Source: Planctomycetota bacterium
GTDB lineage: Bacteria > Planctomycetota > GCA-002687715
Assembly: GCA_002687715.1 (NCBI GenBank)
Contig: NZBC01000279.1
Location: 1 to 48,779, forward strand
Direction of reading: 5' to 3'
Length of the DNA: 48,779 nucleotides
Below are positions 33,507 through 41,990 of the stretch, piece by piece (position 1 is the first letter of the stretch; each line of letters starts with the position of its first letter). Below the pieces are notes generated by a model. The model did not search any database. It was not told the origin of the DNA and was given only the letters and a program-made list of their open reading frames with translations. The translations under genes were made by a program, and so were the position numbers.

Positions 33507-34319
33507 ATGGATGTCGTCACCGCCTCGGTCCTCTTCAACCACGAGGAGACCCCCTCGGTCTTCCGTCTCGGCCTGGCGTACGATGCGCTCGCGCGCTCCC
33601 CGCGGGCGGCGCGCTTCGTCATGCTGGCGTATCCGGGGCGGCACCTCATTCCGCGTCCGTTCAGCATCTCGGACGTCTATCGCAACGACGACGGGGTCGT
33701 GGTCACCGAGGTGCTCTACAAGCCCATCGGCCGCGTCACGACGCTCATGAGCCGGCTGGGCCAAGGCGAACGGGTTCGCATCGGCGGGCTGCTCGGCAAT
33801 GGTTTCCCTGCCCCGGCGGACGGCCGGCGCCCGGTCTTGCTGGCCGGCGGGATCGGCAACGCGCCGTTCGCGTATCAGGTGCGGGAACTCCTGGCCGCCG
33901 GCTTCGCGGCCGACCCGTCGCGCATCGTCCTGCTTCTCGCCGGACGCAGCGCGCAGGACCTCTGGATTCAGGATCACGTGCGCGCCGTGGGCGTCACGGT
34001 CGTCGAGGTGACGGACGACGGTAGCCGCGGCGAGACCGGGCGCATCACCGACGCGCTCGTGCGACGGCTCGACGAGCTCGGACCGATCGAGGCCTACGTG
34101 TGTGGACCGGCGCCCATGTTGCGTGCGGTGCAGGACCTCGCCCGCGAGCACGGGTTTCCGTGCTGGATCTCCGTGGAGGAGCGCATGGCGTGCGGCTACG
34201 GCGTCTGCAACGCGTGCGTCGTCGAGCGGTGCGAGCCAGGTGTCGCTCGGGGCGAGGGCGCGTACCTCAAGTCGTGCGTCGAAGGTCCCGTGTTCGAGGC
34301 CCAGGAGATCCAGGCATGA
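33507..34319 (+). CDS. pyrK: Dihydroorotate dehydrogenase electron transfer subunit
   Basis: The 270-residue protein carries electrons from PyrD to NAD+ through FAD and a [2Fe-2S] cluster. The FAD motif RPFSI is at 50-54, the nucleotide-binding GGIGNAPF at 114-121 and CGPAPML at 199-205. Cluster cysteines are Cys229, Cys234, Cys237 and Cys257, in the C-x4-C-x2-C-x19-C arrangement of PyrK. The frame is open well upstream, but the ATG at 33507 starts the family's N-terminal strand. pyrD is not adjacent, which is unusual for pyrK. The stop overlaps the lipoprotein start (ATGA). Confidence 0.92.
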   Translation: MDVVTASVLFNHEETPSVFRLGLAYDALARSPRAARFVMLAYPGRHLIPRPFSISDVYRNDDGVVVTEVLYKPIGRVTTLMSRLGQGERVRIGGLLGNGFPAPADGRRPVLLAGGIGNAPFAYQVRELLAAGFAADPSRIVLLLAGRSAQDLWIQDHVRAVGVTVVEVTDDGSRGETGRITDALVRRLDELGPIEAYVCGPAPMLRAVQDLAREHGFPCWISVEERMACGYGVCNACVVERCEPGVARGEGAYLKSCVEGPVFEAQEIQA

Positions 34320-34870
34320 AACTCCCCACGTTTGCTCTCGTCTGTCTGTGGCCGCTGCTGCTTGGTGCGTGCTCGACCGCGACCTCCGTCGTGTGGACCG
34401 ATGACAACCCGCCGCGCCTGCGCAACGGTACGGTCACCGTCCGTACGCGCTGGACCCACAAGGAGGGCGCGCAGGAGGACATTCGCCGCGTTCGCGCCCG
34501 CGACGGGAAGGTCACGGCGGAGTTCATCTCACCAGCGCGCGGCCATCTTCTCGGCGATGTCCCTGCGAACCGGTGGGAGGAGTTCTGGAACACGCTCATG
34601 AGCCTGCGGCCGTTCACTGCGAAAGCCCGCTTCGACGTCGAACTCGACGACCCTCGTGCGGAAGGCCCGTATCACGTGATGTCGTTGCAGCTCGAATCCA
34701 GATTCCACGAGTTCTCCGCGCAGGCCCGGCGCAACGTCTTCGGCGTCATGCAGACCGGCGACATCAAGGACCGGCTTCGCTACACCGACCTCGTCAGTGA
34801 ACTCGTCTCCGAGTTCGCGACGACCGTGATCACCCCCGAGATCAAGTCCGACGCCGAGCCGAAGAAGTGA
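34316..34870 (+). CDS. Lipoprotein of unknown function
   Basis: The 184-residue preprotein has a lipobox LLLGAC ending at Cys19. After cleavage the lipidated domain is beta-rich with VTVRTRWTH, VTAEFISPARGHLLGDVPANRWEEFWNTL and several amphipathic strands. I do not recognise the family. It overlaps pyrK by ATGA, so it is co-expressed with it, although a link between pyrimidine synthesis and an envelope lipoprotein is not obvious. The 289 bases after it hold only a GC-rich stem (GCGCGCC near 35020 with GGCGCGC near 35038) and no gene I can support. Confidence 0.75.
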   Translation: MKLPTFALVCLWPLLLGACSTATSVVWTDDNPPRLRNGTVTVRTRWTHKEGAQEDIRRVRARDGKVTAEFISPARGHLLGDVPANRWEEFWNTLMSLRPFTAKARFDVELDDPRAEGPYHVMSLQLESRFHEFSAQARRNVFGVMQTGDIKDRLRYTDLVSELVSEFATTVITPEIKSDAEPKK

Positions 34871-35159
34871 ACGGGCGACGTATTTCGTAGATCCGCACCT
34901 CCTCGGCCGAACCGATCGTTGACGTCGACCCGATCGGACTCGCCTCAAACGAGCGCTGCTGCGTGGGGCGTTCTGGGCCTTTGTGCCTGACCGTAAGCCA
35001 TGTCTGTGTTTGCGTTTGCGCGCCATTGGCGGGGAGGCGCGCAGCAGCGGCGCGGCTTGAAGCAGAGGCTCGATCTTGGGATTGTGAGGAGGTCAGGCCG
35101 GTGCGCGCGGGGCGGTTGCTCGCGAGTGCGCACGGCGCTCCTCGCGAGGTCGCCGAATC

Positions 35160-36341
35160 ATGCCCGAAGCATTCATCGTCTCCGCCGCCCGTACCGCCGT
35201 CGGCAAGTTCCAGGGGTCCCTGGCCGGGATCCCCGCGCCCAAGCTCGGTGCCGAGGCCGTGCGCGAAGCCGTCGCGCGTGGCGGTGTCGACCGCGAACGC
35301 GTCGAGGACGTGATCATGGGCTGTGTGCTCCCCGCGGGCCTGGGCCAGAACCCCGCGCGGCAGGCCTCGATCTGGGGCGGCGTCCCGACCTCGGCCGGCG
35401 CCATGACCATCAACAAGGTCTGCGGCTCCGGACTGAAGGCCGTCGGGCTCGCCGCGCAGGCGATCCGCGCGGGCGATCACGACGTCGTGGTCGCGGGGGG
35501 CATGGAGAACATGAGCCGCGCGCCGTATCTCGCTCCCGACGCGCGTCGCGGCATGCGCCTCGGCCATGGTCAGTTCCTCGACTCCATGGTCCATGACGGT
35601 CTGTGGGACATCTACAACGACTTCCACATGGGCATCACCGGTGAGATGGTCGCCGAGAAGTACGGCATCACTCGCGAAGAGCAGGACGCCTACGCCGCCG
35701 AGAGTCACCGCAAGGCGGCCGCGGCTCAGGCCAGCGGAGCGTTCGCCGACGAGATCATCGGAATCGAGATCCCGCAGCGGAAGGGTGACCCGGTCATGTT
35801 CGACTTCGACGAGTCCGTGCGCCGCGACACTTCCGTGGAGAAGCTGGCCAAGCTGCGCCCCGCGTTCAAGAAGGACGGGACGGTCACCGCCGGCAACGCA
35901 CCTGGCGTCAACGATGCTGCTGCGGCGTGCCTCGTGGTGTCGGAGAAGGTCGTCGAGGAGCTGTCGCTGCAGCCGATGGCGCGCATTCTCGGTTCGGCTA
36001 CGGGGGGGCGCGATCCCGAGTGGGTGATGATGGCTCCCGTCGAATCGACCCGGAAGTTGAACCAGAAGCTCGGGCTCACGATGGACGACTTCGATCTCAT
36101 CGAGCTGAACGAGGCGTTCTCGGTACAGGCGATCGGTGTCATGAAGGAACTCGAACCCGATCCAGCGCGGGTCAACGTCAACGGCGGTGCCGTTGCCATC
36201 GGGCACCCCATCGGGGCCAGCGGCGCGCGCATCCTGGTCACGCTCCTGCATGGCATGAAGGCCCGCGGGGCCAGGCGCGGACTGGCCGCGCTCTGTCTCG
36301 GCGGCGGCAACGCGGTCTCGCTCGCGGTGGAGGCGTGTTGA
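35160..36341 (+). CDS. Acetyl-CoA C-acetyltransferase (thiolase)
   Basis: The 393-residue thiolase has the complete catalytic set: nucleophile Cys88 ([11 protein letters not shown]), His349 ([10 protein letters not shown]) and Cys379 (CLGGGNAV), with [11 protein letters not shown] at 113-123. Biosynthetic and degradative thiolases look alike, but the 393-residue length and the GGMENMS motif fit an acetoacetyl-CoA thiolase. Together with the 3-hydroxyacyl-CoA and acyl-CoA dehydrogenases downstream it would run short-chain acyl-CoA breakdown or the reverse. The upstream sequence has only a weak GAGG site. The stop shares one base with the following lipoprotein start. Confidence 0.93.
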   Translation: MPEAFIVSAARTAVGKFQGSLAGIPAPKLGAEAVREAVARGGVDRERVEDVIMGCVLPAGLGQNPARQASIWGGVPTSAGAMTINKVCGSGLKAVGLAAQAIRAGDHDVVVAGGMENMSRAPYLAPDARRGMRLGHGQFLDSMVHDGLWDIYNDFHMGITGEMVAEKYGITREEQDAYAAESHRKAAAAQASGAFADEIIGIEIPQRKGDPVMFDFDESVRRDTSVEKLAKLRPAFKKDGTVTAGNAPGVNDAAAACLVVSEKVVEELSLQPMARILGSATGGRDPEWVMMAPVESTRKLNQKLGLTMDDFDLIELNEAFSVQAIGVMKELEPDPARVNVNGGAVAIGHPIGASGARILVTLLHGMKARGARRGLAALCLGGGNAVSLAVEAC

Positions 36342-36913
36342 TGCGGCGCGCGACGATGTTGCTGCTTGCCTGTGCGATCGGGCTCGTCGCGTGCGGCGAC
36401 AGCATCCAGTACGCGGATCCACCCGAGCGGGAGCTCCAGATGCCCAGTGATCACCCGACGCTCAGCGGCGGGAAGAGACCGGGCGCTCAGGGCGACCCCC
36501 ACGGAAGTACTGGGGAGGCCGATCCGTTCCGCGAAGCGGACGTCGGCGGCGGTGGCGTGTCCACGGTCCCCAAGGACAAGGTCTGGTTCACGGGCCGGGT
36601 CGAGCTCGATCCGTCGATCAAACTCCCCAAGACCTACGCCATCTTCGTGAGCGCGGGCATGCCTCCGAAGGGGCGTCCCCCCGTGTTGTCCAGGATCATC
36701 CGCGACCAGCCGAAGTTCCCACTCGAGTTCGTCCTCACCCAGGGCGACATGGCTTTCGGCGAGACGAAGATCGACCGACCGCTCGTGCTCTACGTGATCC
36801 TGTCGGAGTCGGGCGTCGTATTGGCGAAACAGGGCCTCTACATCAAGACGGCCATGCACGGCCCGTTCGATCCCGAGTCGAAGGACGTCGTGCTGAAGCT
36901 CAAACGGCCCTGA
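36341..36913 (+). CDS. Lipoprotein of unknown function
   Basis: The 190-residue preprotein has a lipobox LVAC (Cys18). A Pro/Gly/Asp-rich linker runs to about residue 75 and a compact beta domain follows ([66 protein letters not shown]). The beta domain resembles transthyretin-like or cytochrome-associated domains, but I cannot name a family. Its ATG is at the thiolase stop (TGATG), and hbd begins 23 bases after it. An envelope lipoprotein placed inside an acyl-CoA operon is odd. Confidence 0.75.
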   Translation: MRRATMLLLACAIGLVACGDSIQYADPPERELQMPSDHPTLSGGKRPGAQGDPHGSTGEADPFREADVGGGGVSTVPKDKVWFTGRVELDPSIKLPKTYAIFVSAGMPPKGRPPVLSRIIRDQPKFPLEFVLTQGDMAFGETKIDRPLVLYVILSESGVVLAKQGLYIKTAMHGPFDPESKDVVLKLKRP

Positions 36914-36936
36914 TCGGCTGCATCAGAAGGACTCCC

Positions 36937-37791
36937 ATGAACCACCCGCAGGTCTCCGTCATCGGTTCCGGCACGATGGGCAACGGCATCGCCCACGTGT
37001 TCGCGCAGTCCGGCCGGGAGGTGACGCTGATCGACATCAAGCAGGACTTCCTCGACCGCGCGCTCGCGACGATCGAGAAGAACCTCGGAAAGCAGCACGC
37101 GAAGGGTCGTCTCTCCGAGGACCCCGCACAGGTGCTCGGCCGCATCAGCACGGCCACTGACGTCGCGGCGTCGGAGGGCGCGACCCTCGCCGTCGAAGCC
37201 GTGCCCGAGAGCTTCGAGCTGAAGGCCGACATCTTCAAGAAGCTCGATGCATCGATGGGCGACGACGCGATCCTCGCTACCAACACGTCGTCGATCTCGA
37301 TCACCGAGATCTCGGCGGTGACAAAGCGGCCCGGGTCGGTGATCGGGATGCACTTCATGAACCCCGTTCCGATCATGAAGCTCATCGAGGTCATCCGCGC
37401 GCACGATACGAGCGACGCGACGACCCAGGCCGTGATGGATCTATCGCGGGACCTCGGCAAGACGCCGGTCGAGGTCAACGACTATCCGGGGTTCGTTTCC
37501 AATCGAGTACTCATGCCGCTGATCAACGAAGCGGCATTCTGTCTCCTGGAAGGCGTCGCGACGAAGGAATCGATCGACGAGGTGATGAAGCTCGGCATGA
37601 ACCACCCGATGGGGCCGCTGACGCTCGCGGACTTCATCGGACTCGACGTGTGTCTCAGCATCATGCAGGTGCTCGTGGACGGATTCGGCGACCAGCGCTA
37701 CCGCCCGTGCCCGCTGTTGAAGAAGCTCGTCGCCGCCGGCCACCTGGGCCGCAAGACGGGGCGCGGCTTCTACGACTATCGAGAGGCCTGA
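36937..37791 (+). CDS. 3-hydroxybutyryl-CoA dehydrogenase
   Basis: The 284-residue enzyme oxidises 3-hydroxyacyl-CoA to 3-oxoacyl-CoA with NAD+, or the reverse. GSGTMGNG at 10-17 is the dinucleotide-binding loop. [11 protein letters not shown] (about 115-125) and [15 protein letters not shown] (138-152) form the catalytic region with the conserved His. [16 protein letters not shown] and [10 protein letters not shown] in the C-terminal helical domain are diagnostic. A single-domain protein of this length belongs to the Hbd/PaaH group. AGAAGGA lies six bases before the ATG. Confidence 0.94.
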   Translation: MNHPQVSVIGSGTMGNGIAHVFAQSGREVTLIDIKQDFLDRALATIEKNLGKQHAKGRLSEDPAQVLGRISTATDVAASEGATLAVEAVPESFELKADIFKKLDASMGDDAILATNTSSISITEISAVTKRPGSVIGMHFMNPVPIMKLIEVIRAHDTSDATTQAVMDLSRDLGKTPVEVNDYPGFVSNRVLMPLINEAAFCLLEGVATKESIDEVMKLGMNHPMGPLTLADFIGLDVCLSIMQVLVDGFGDQRYRPCPLLKKLVAAGHLGRKTGRGFYDYREA

Positions 37792-37797
37792 TCCGGC

Positions 37798-38946
37798 ATG
37801 GACTTCAAGCTGACGACGGAGCAGGTGGCGATGCGCGCGGAGGCGCGTGCGTTCGCGAACGAGGTGGTCGCACCCGGGGCGGATGTCCGCGATCAGACGA
37901 AGGCGTTCCCGGAGGAGGCGCTCCAGGCCGCCGCAGAGAAGGGATACCTCGGGTTGCTGGTCCCAACCCAATACGGTGGCAACGCGCTCGGCAATCTCGC
38001 GCAGTGTTTCATCCTCGAAGAGGTGGCGCGTGCGGACGCCTCCACCCACGTCACCATCTCGGTTCACAACTCCCTGGTCACAGGCCCCATCAAGATCTGG
38101 GGCTCCGAGGTGCTGAAGCAACGGTTTCTGCCCCGGCTCGCCACGGGCGAGTTCATTGGTGCGTACGCGTTGACCGAACCCCAATCGGGGTCGGATGCTG
38201 CGGCGCTCTCTTGTTCCGCGACCCGGGACGGCGATGACTGGGTGATCAGCGGCACCAAGATGTGGATCACGAGCGGGCAACGCGCTGACGTGGTGATCGT
38301 CTTCGCGCGGACGGACACGAACGCTTCGGCCACGAAGGGCATCTCCGCGTTCGTGGTCGACGCGAACCAACCCGGCATGACCAGCGGCAAATGCGAGAAC
38401 AAGACGGGCATCCGGGCGTCCGAGACGGTCCAGCTCTTCCTCGATGACGTTCGGGTTCCCAATGACCAGCTCCTCGGCGAGGAGAACCGCGGCTTCAACT
38501 ACGCGCTCGAGACCCTGAACGGCGGACGCATCGGCATCGCCACGCAGAGCGTCGGGGTCGCGCAGGCCGCGCTCGACGCCGTGCTCCACGGCTTCGATGG
38601 CAAGGACGCGCCCAAAGGCTCGGCGTTCTCGACGCAGGACGTCGACTTCGCCATCTCGGACATCGCGACGCGGATCGAGGCGGCGCGGTTCCTGGTGTGG
38701 CGTGCGGCGCAGCTGCGTGATCGCGACGAAGACCACGTCCGGGAAGCGTCGATGGCGAAGCTCTTCGCGTCCCAAACCGCCAACGAGGTCTGCCGCCAGG
38801 CAGTCGAGCTGCTGGGTGCGCGCGGTTGGCGTGCCGAAGGGCACGTCGAGCGCTTCCTGCGCGACGCTCGCGTGACGGAGATCTACGAGGGGACGACCGA
38901 GATCCAGAAGCTGGTCATCGTTCGCGCCCTCAAGGCCGCGCGATGA
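37798..38946 (+). CDS. Short-chain acyl-CoA dehydrogenase (butyryl-CoA dehydrogenase type)
   Basis: The 382-residue flavoenzyme has all ACAD signatures: YALTEPQSGSDAAAL (about 122-136), WITSGQRADV (near 159-168), LNGGRIGIATQSVGVAQAALD, and YEGTTEIQ at 363-370 with the catalytic Glu364. It introduces a double bond into an acyl-CoA, most likely butyryl- or a branched short-chain CoA. Only six bases separate it from hbd. The stop overlaps the GTPase start (ATGA). No electron-transfer flavoprotein gene is in the window. Confidence 0.93.
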   Translation: MDFKLTTEQVAMRAEARAFANEVVAPGADVRDQTKAFPEEALQAAAEKGYLGLLVPTQYGGNALGNLAQCFILEEVARADASTHVTISVHNSLVTGPIKIWGSEVLKQRFLPRLATGEFIGAYALTEPQSGSDAAALSCSATRDGDDWVISGTKMWITSGQRADVVIVFARTDTNASATKGISAFVVDANQPGMTSGKCENKTGIRASETVQLFLDDVRVPNDQLLGEENRGFNYALETLNGGRIGIATQSVGVAQAALDAVLHGFDGKDAPKGSAFSTQDVDFAISDIATRIEAARFLVWRAAQLRDRDEDHVREASMAKLFASQTANEVCRQAVELLGARGWRAEGHVERFLRDARVTEIYEGTTEIQKLVIVRALKAAR

Positions 38947-39893
38947 GCTCGGACCTGCTCGACCGAATCGCCAGTGGCGATCGCCGCGCCCTCGCCCGGG
39001 GGTTGTCCAGCGTCGAGGACCGGGCGCCCGGGTTTCGCGACTTGCTGCGCGGGGCGTCTGGATCCGCTGGCGCCGCGCATCGGGTCGGCCTGACGGGCGC
39101 GCCGGGCGTTGGCAAGAGTACGCTCGTCTCCGCATTGACGACGGAGGCGCGCAAGCGCGGGCGCCGGGTCGCGATCCTCGCCATCGATCCGTCGAGCCCG
39201 TTCACGGGCGGAGCATTGCTCGGCGATCGCGTCCGCATGACCGACCACCTCCTGGACCAGGACGTGTTCGTTCGCAGCATGGCGAGCCGCGGGGCACAGG
39301 GCGGCCTCAGCACTGCGACCGGAGATGCTCTCGACCTGCTCGACGCGGCGGGGTTCGATCTCGTTCTGGTCGAGACCGTCGGCGCGGGACAGGGTGACGT
39401 CGACGTTGCGGCCGAAGCCGAGACGACCTGCGTCCTCTTCGCACCCGGCGCGGGTGACGCGATTCAGGCGATGAAGAGCGGGCTCATGGAGGTCGCGGAC
39501 CTCTGGGTCGTCAACAAGGCGGATGACGATCGCGCCGAGCGCGTGCGCGCGGACATCTTGTCGTCTCTCATGCTGCACGACCCACCCGACGATCTCGACG
39601 AGCGGGTGCGGATGGTGTCCGCGTCCACGGGCAGTGGCGTGGCCGCGCTGCTCGATGCCCTCGATGCCCGCCTCGACCAACTCGAGGCGTCGGGCGCGCG
39701 CGCGGAATCGCGTCGAGAGCGCATCCGGTACCGGGTGGGCCGGGCCGCTGCCGAGACGCTACGCGAGGCGACGGAGACCTCCTCCTCCGATGCCCTCGTA
39801 GACGACGTGCTGCAGGGGAGGAGCTCGGTTCACGATGCGGCCGAAGCGCTGCTGCGGTCGGTCGCGTCCACCTCATCGGGAGAGCAGCCGTGA
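38943..39893 (+). CDS. meaB: MeaB/ArgK-type GTPase (B12 mutase chaperone)
   Basis: The 316-residue G protein has the P-loop GAPGVGKST at 52-60, [20 protein letters not shown], the LVETVGAGQ switch segment and NKAD for guanine recognition. MeaB protects and reloads the cobalamin cofactor of methylmalonyl-CoA-type mutases. The placement directly upstream of a B12-binding subunit supports that role. The ATG overlaps the ACAD stop (ATGA) and its stop overlaps the next start (GTGA). Confidence 0.93.
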   Translation: MSSDLLDRIASGDRRALARGLSSVEDRAPGFRDLLRGASGSAGAAHRVGLTGAPGVGKSTLVSALTTEARKRGRRVAILAIDPSSPFTGGALLGDRVRMTDHLLDQDVFVRSMASRGAQGGLSTATGDALDLLDAAGFDLVLVETVGAGQGDVDVAAEAETTCVLFAPGAGDAIQAMKSGLMEVADLWVVNKADDDRAERVRADILSSLMLHDPPDDLDERVRMVSASTGSGVAALLDALDARLDQLEASGARAESRRERIRYRVGRAAAETLREATETSSSDALVDDVLQGRSSVHDAAEALLRSVASTSSGEQP

Positions 39894-40294
39894 GTCGGAA
39901 GATCCGCGTACTCGTCGCGAAGCCCGGACTCGACGGGCACGACCGCGGCGCGAAGGTCGTTGCGACCGCCCTGCGCGATGCGGGGATGGAGGTCATCTAC
40001 ACGGGACTCCACCAGACGCCGGAGATGATCGTCGAAGCCGCCCTGCAGGAGGACGTCGACGTCATCGGCCTCTCGGTCCATTCCGGCGCGCACGTGCCGT
40101 TGTTTCGCAAGGTGCTGACTCTGATGCAGGAGAACGGGCTCGGGGACGTGCTCCTCACGGGTGGAGGTATCATCCCGGCGGAAGACATGAAGATGCTTCG
40201 AGAAGAAGGTGCGGGCCGCCTGTTTGGCCCGGGGACGGCGACGTCCGAGCTCGTCTCCTACATCCGCGAGAGCGTCAATCAGGAGAGCGCGTGA
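39890..40294 (+). CDS. Stand-alone B12-binding subunit of a CoA mutase
   Basis: The 134-residue protein is a complete cobalamin-binding domain of the methylmalonyl-CoA mutase type. DGHDRG at 15-20 supplies His17 as the lower axial ligand, and the later [11 protein letters not shown] and LLTGGGIIP motifs hold the nucleotide tail. The catalytic TIM-barrel subunit, normally fused or adjacent, is absent from the window. The start is a GTG overlapping the meaB stop. The neighbours suggest a mutase acting on a short acyl-CoA such as isobutyryl-, ethylmalonyl- or methylmalonyl-CoA, but which one cannot be told. Confidence 0.93.
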   Translation: MSRKIRVLVAKPGLDGHDRGAKVVATALRDAGMEVIYTGLHQTPEMIVEAALQEDVDVIGLSVHSGAHVPLFRKVLTLMQENGLGDVLLTGGGIIPAEDMKMLREEGAGRLFGPGTATSELVSYIRESVNQESA

Positions 40295-41388
40295 TGGAAG
40301 CGTCGCCACTCGATGCCCTGCTCAATGAGGATCAGGCCATGATCGCGCAGGCCGTGGGCGAGCTCGCCCGCGATGTCGTCGCGCCGCAGCATGAGCACCT
40401 CGACCACGACGGCACGCATCCGGAAGAACTCTGGGGGCAGATCGCCGAGCTCGGGTTGTTCGGTGTGTTCATCCCGGAAGATCTCGGGGGCGCGGGCGCC
40501 GGGTTCCTCGCGCACGCGGTAGCCATCGAGACGCTGGCGCGCGCCGCCGGCGTCGCGGGTGCGCTCGCCTGTGCACAGGGTGTCGTCGTCGACGCCCTGC
40601 TGCGGTCGGGCGACGAGCGTGCGACCGAGCACCTGGAAGGGCTCGCGACGGGGGAGACCCTCGGTGCGCCCGCGATGCTGGAGGACGACTACGGCTGCAA
40701 ATGCGTTGCGACCGGCGACAGCGGTGACGTGACGCTCAGCGGCACGAAGACGGTCGTACCGTTTCCGGGGCGCGCGGGGTGCTATCTCGTGCGGGCTCGT
40801 CGCGGCACCGAGGACGTTCTGTGCCTCGTCCCCGCGAACGCTGCGGGCATGGCCCATGACGGCCCCGAGGAGAACCTCGGCCTCCATGGTTTCGAGACCG
40901 GGACGCTGCGGCTCGTCGATGCCCCCGGTGTGGTTCTGGGCGGCGCCGACGTCGTCGCCGAGGTGATGACCAACACTCGCATCGCGACGGCGGCGCTGTT
41001 CTGCGGCCTGGGTCGCGGGGCTCTGGATCACGCCGTCCGGTACTCGGAGGAGCGCAAGCAGTTCAAGCTCGAGCTGCGCCGGTTCCTCGCGATCCAGGAG
41101 CGCCTTGTGCGGTCGGACACGGCGGTCGAAGCGGCGCGCGGCCTCGTGCACGGCGCGGCGCGGGCGCGGGATGCCGGCGCTGCGTGTGCACAGGCGGCTC
41201 GCCGGGCGCGGCGGTTCGCGGGCGACGTGGCAGTGCGGGCCGGCGACGACGCGGTGCAGGTGTACGGCGGCTACGGCTACAGCCGTGAGTACCCGGCAGA
41301 GCGCTTCTACCGGGACGCGCGTTGGTGCGGATTCGGCGAGTACTGGCCCGCCGGCGTCCTGCAGGAATCCATGGCGGCGCTCGACTGA
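40294..41388 (+). CDS. Divergent acyl-CoA dehydrogenase family protein
   Basis: The 364-residue protein has ACAD architecture: the N-terminal helical domain with GLFGVFIPEDLGGAGAGFLAHAVAIE, a middle beta domain, and a C-terminal helical domain with ARRARRFAGDVAVRAGDDAVQVYGGYGYSREYPAERFYRDAR. The QVYGGYGY segment is standard. Where a typical ACAD has I-x-EGT-x-EIQ, this one has WCGFGEYWPAGVLQ, and the middle domain lacks the TEPxxGSD flavin/substrate motif. It may use another base, another substrate, or pair with the upstream ACAD as an alpha/beta heteromer. Its start shares one base with the B12-subunit stop. Confidence 0.85.
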   Translation: MEASPLDALLNEDQAMIAQAVGELARDVVAPQHEHLDHDGTHPEELWGQIAELGLFGVFIPEDLGGAGAGFLAHAVAIETLARAAGVAGALACAQGVVVDALLRSGDERATEHLEGLATGETLGAPAMLEDDYGCKCVATGDSGDVTLSGTKTVVPFPGRAGCYLVRARRGTEDVLCLVPANAAGMAHDGPEENLGLHGFETGTLRLVDAPGVVLGGADVVAEVMTNTRIATAALFCGLGRGALDHAVRYSEERKQFKLELRRFLAIQERLVRSDTAVEAARGLVHGAARARDAGAACAQAARRARRFAGDVAVRAGDDAVQVYGGYGYSREYPAERFYRDARWCGFGEYWPAGVLQESMAALD

Positions 41389-41990
41389 TGCGGCGCCTTC
41401 TCGTCGGCATCTCAGGCGGGAGCGGCCCGGTCATGGCCGTCCGCCTGCTGCAGCAGCTGGACGCACACGATGACGTGTATGTGCATCTCGTCGCGTCGGC
41501 GGCCGCCCGGCGCACGCTCGCGATCGAGAGCCCCGAGTGGAGCTGGGACGCGGTCAAGGAGCTCGCCGATGAGGTCCACGACCATCGGGACATCGCCGCC
41601 GCGCCCGCGAGCGGGAGCTTCGCGCTGGAAGCGATGGTCGTGATCCCGGCGAGCATGAACACGTGCGCCGCGATCGCGTGGGGCCACACGTCGAACCTCC
41701 TCACGCGCGCTGCGGACGTCTGCCTCAAGGAGCGCAAGAACCTGGTGGTCGTCCCGCGCGAGACCCCGCTCCACGAGGGACATCTGGAGACCCTCGCGCG
41801 CCTCTCGCGGTTGGGCGCATGTGTGCTGCCGCCCGTCATCGCGTTCTACCACCGCCCCCAGACCGTGCTGGAGATCGTTGACCACACCGTCGGCAAGGTC
41901 CTCGACCAACTCGATGTCCCGCACGAGCTCTTCCGTCGCTGGGCGGGGCCGCCTGAGGGCGACGCAACCGACGTAGGCGACGACGCGTGA
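41388..41990 (+). CDS. ubiX: UbiX/Pad1-family flavin prenyltransferase
   Basis: The 200-residue protein begins LLVGISGGSGPVMAVRLL, the GASGA-type flavin-binding loop of UbiX. PASMNTCAAIAWGHTSNLLTRAADVCLKERKNLVVVPRETPLHEGHLETLARLS is an unmistakable UbiX stretch, followed by FYHRPQTVLEIVDHTVGKVLDQL. UbiX attaches dimethylallyl phosphate to FMN to make the cofactor of UbiD decarboxylases. No UbiD gene is in the window. The ATG overlaps the ACAD stop and the stop overlaps the methyltransferase start (GTGA). Confidence 0.93.
   Translation: MRRLLVGISGGSGPVMAVRLLQQLDAHDDVYVHLVASAAARRTLAIESPEWSWDAVKELADEVHDHRDIAAAPASGSFALEAMVVIPASMNTCAAIAWGHTSNLLTRAADVCLKERKNLVVVPRETPLHEGHLETLARLSRLGACVLPPVIAFYHRPQTVLEIVDHTVGKVLDQLDVPHELFRRWAGPPEGDATDVGDDA

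Noticed and set aside
36400..36600. A disordered or frameshifted segment in the lipoprotein after thiolase
   Set aside because: The Pro/Gly/Asp-rich linker is normal between a lipid anchor and a folded domain, and the frame continues cleanly into a beta domain.
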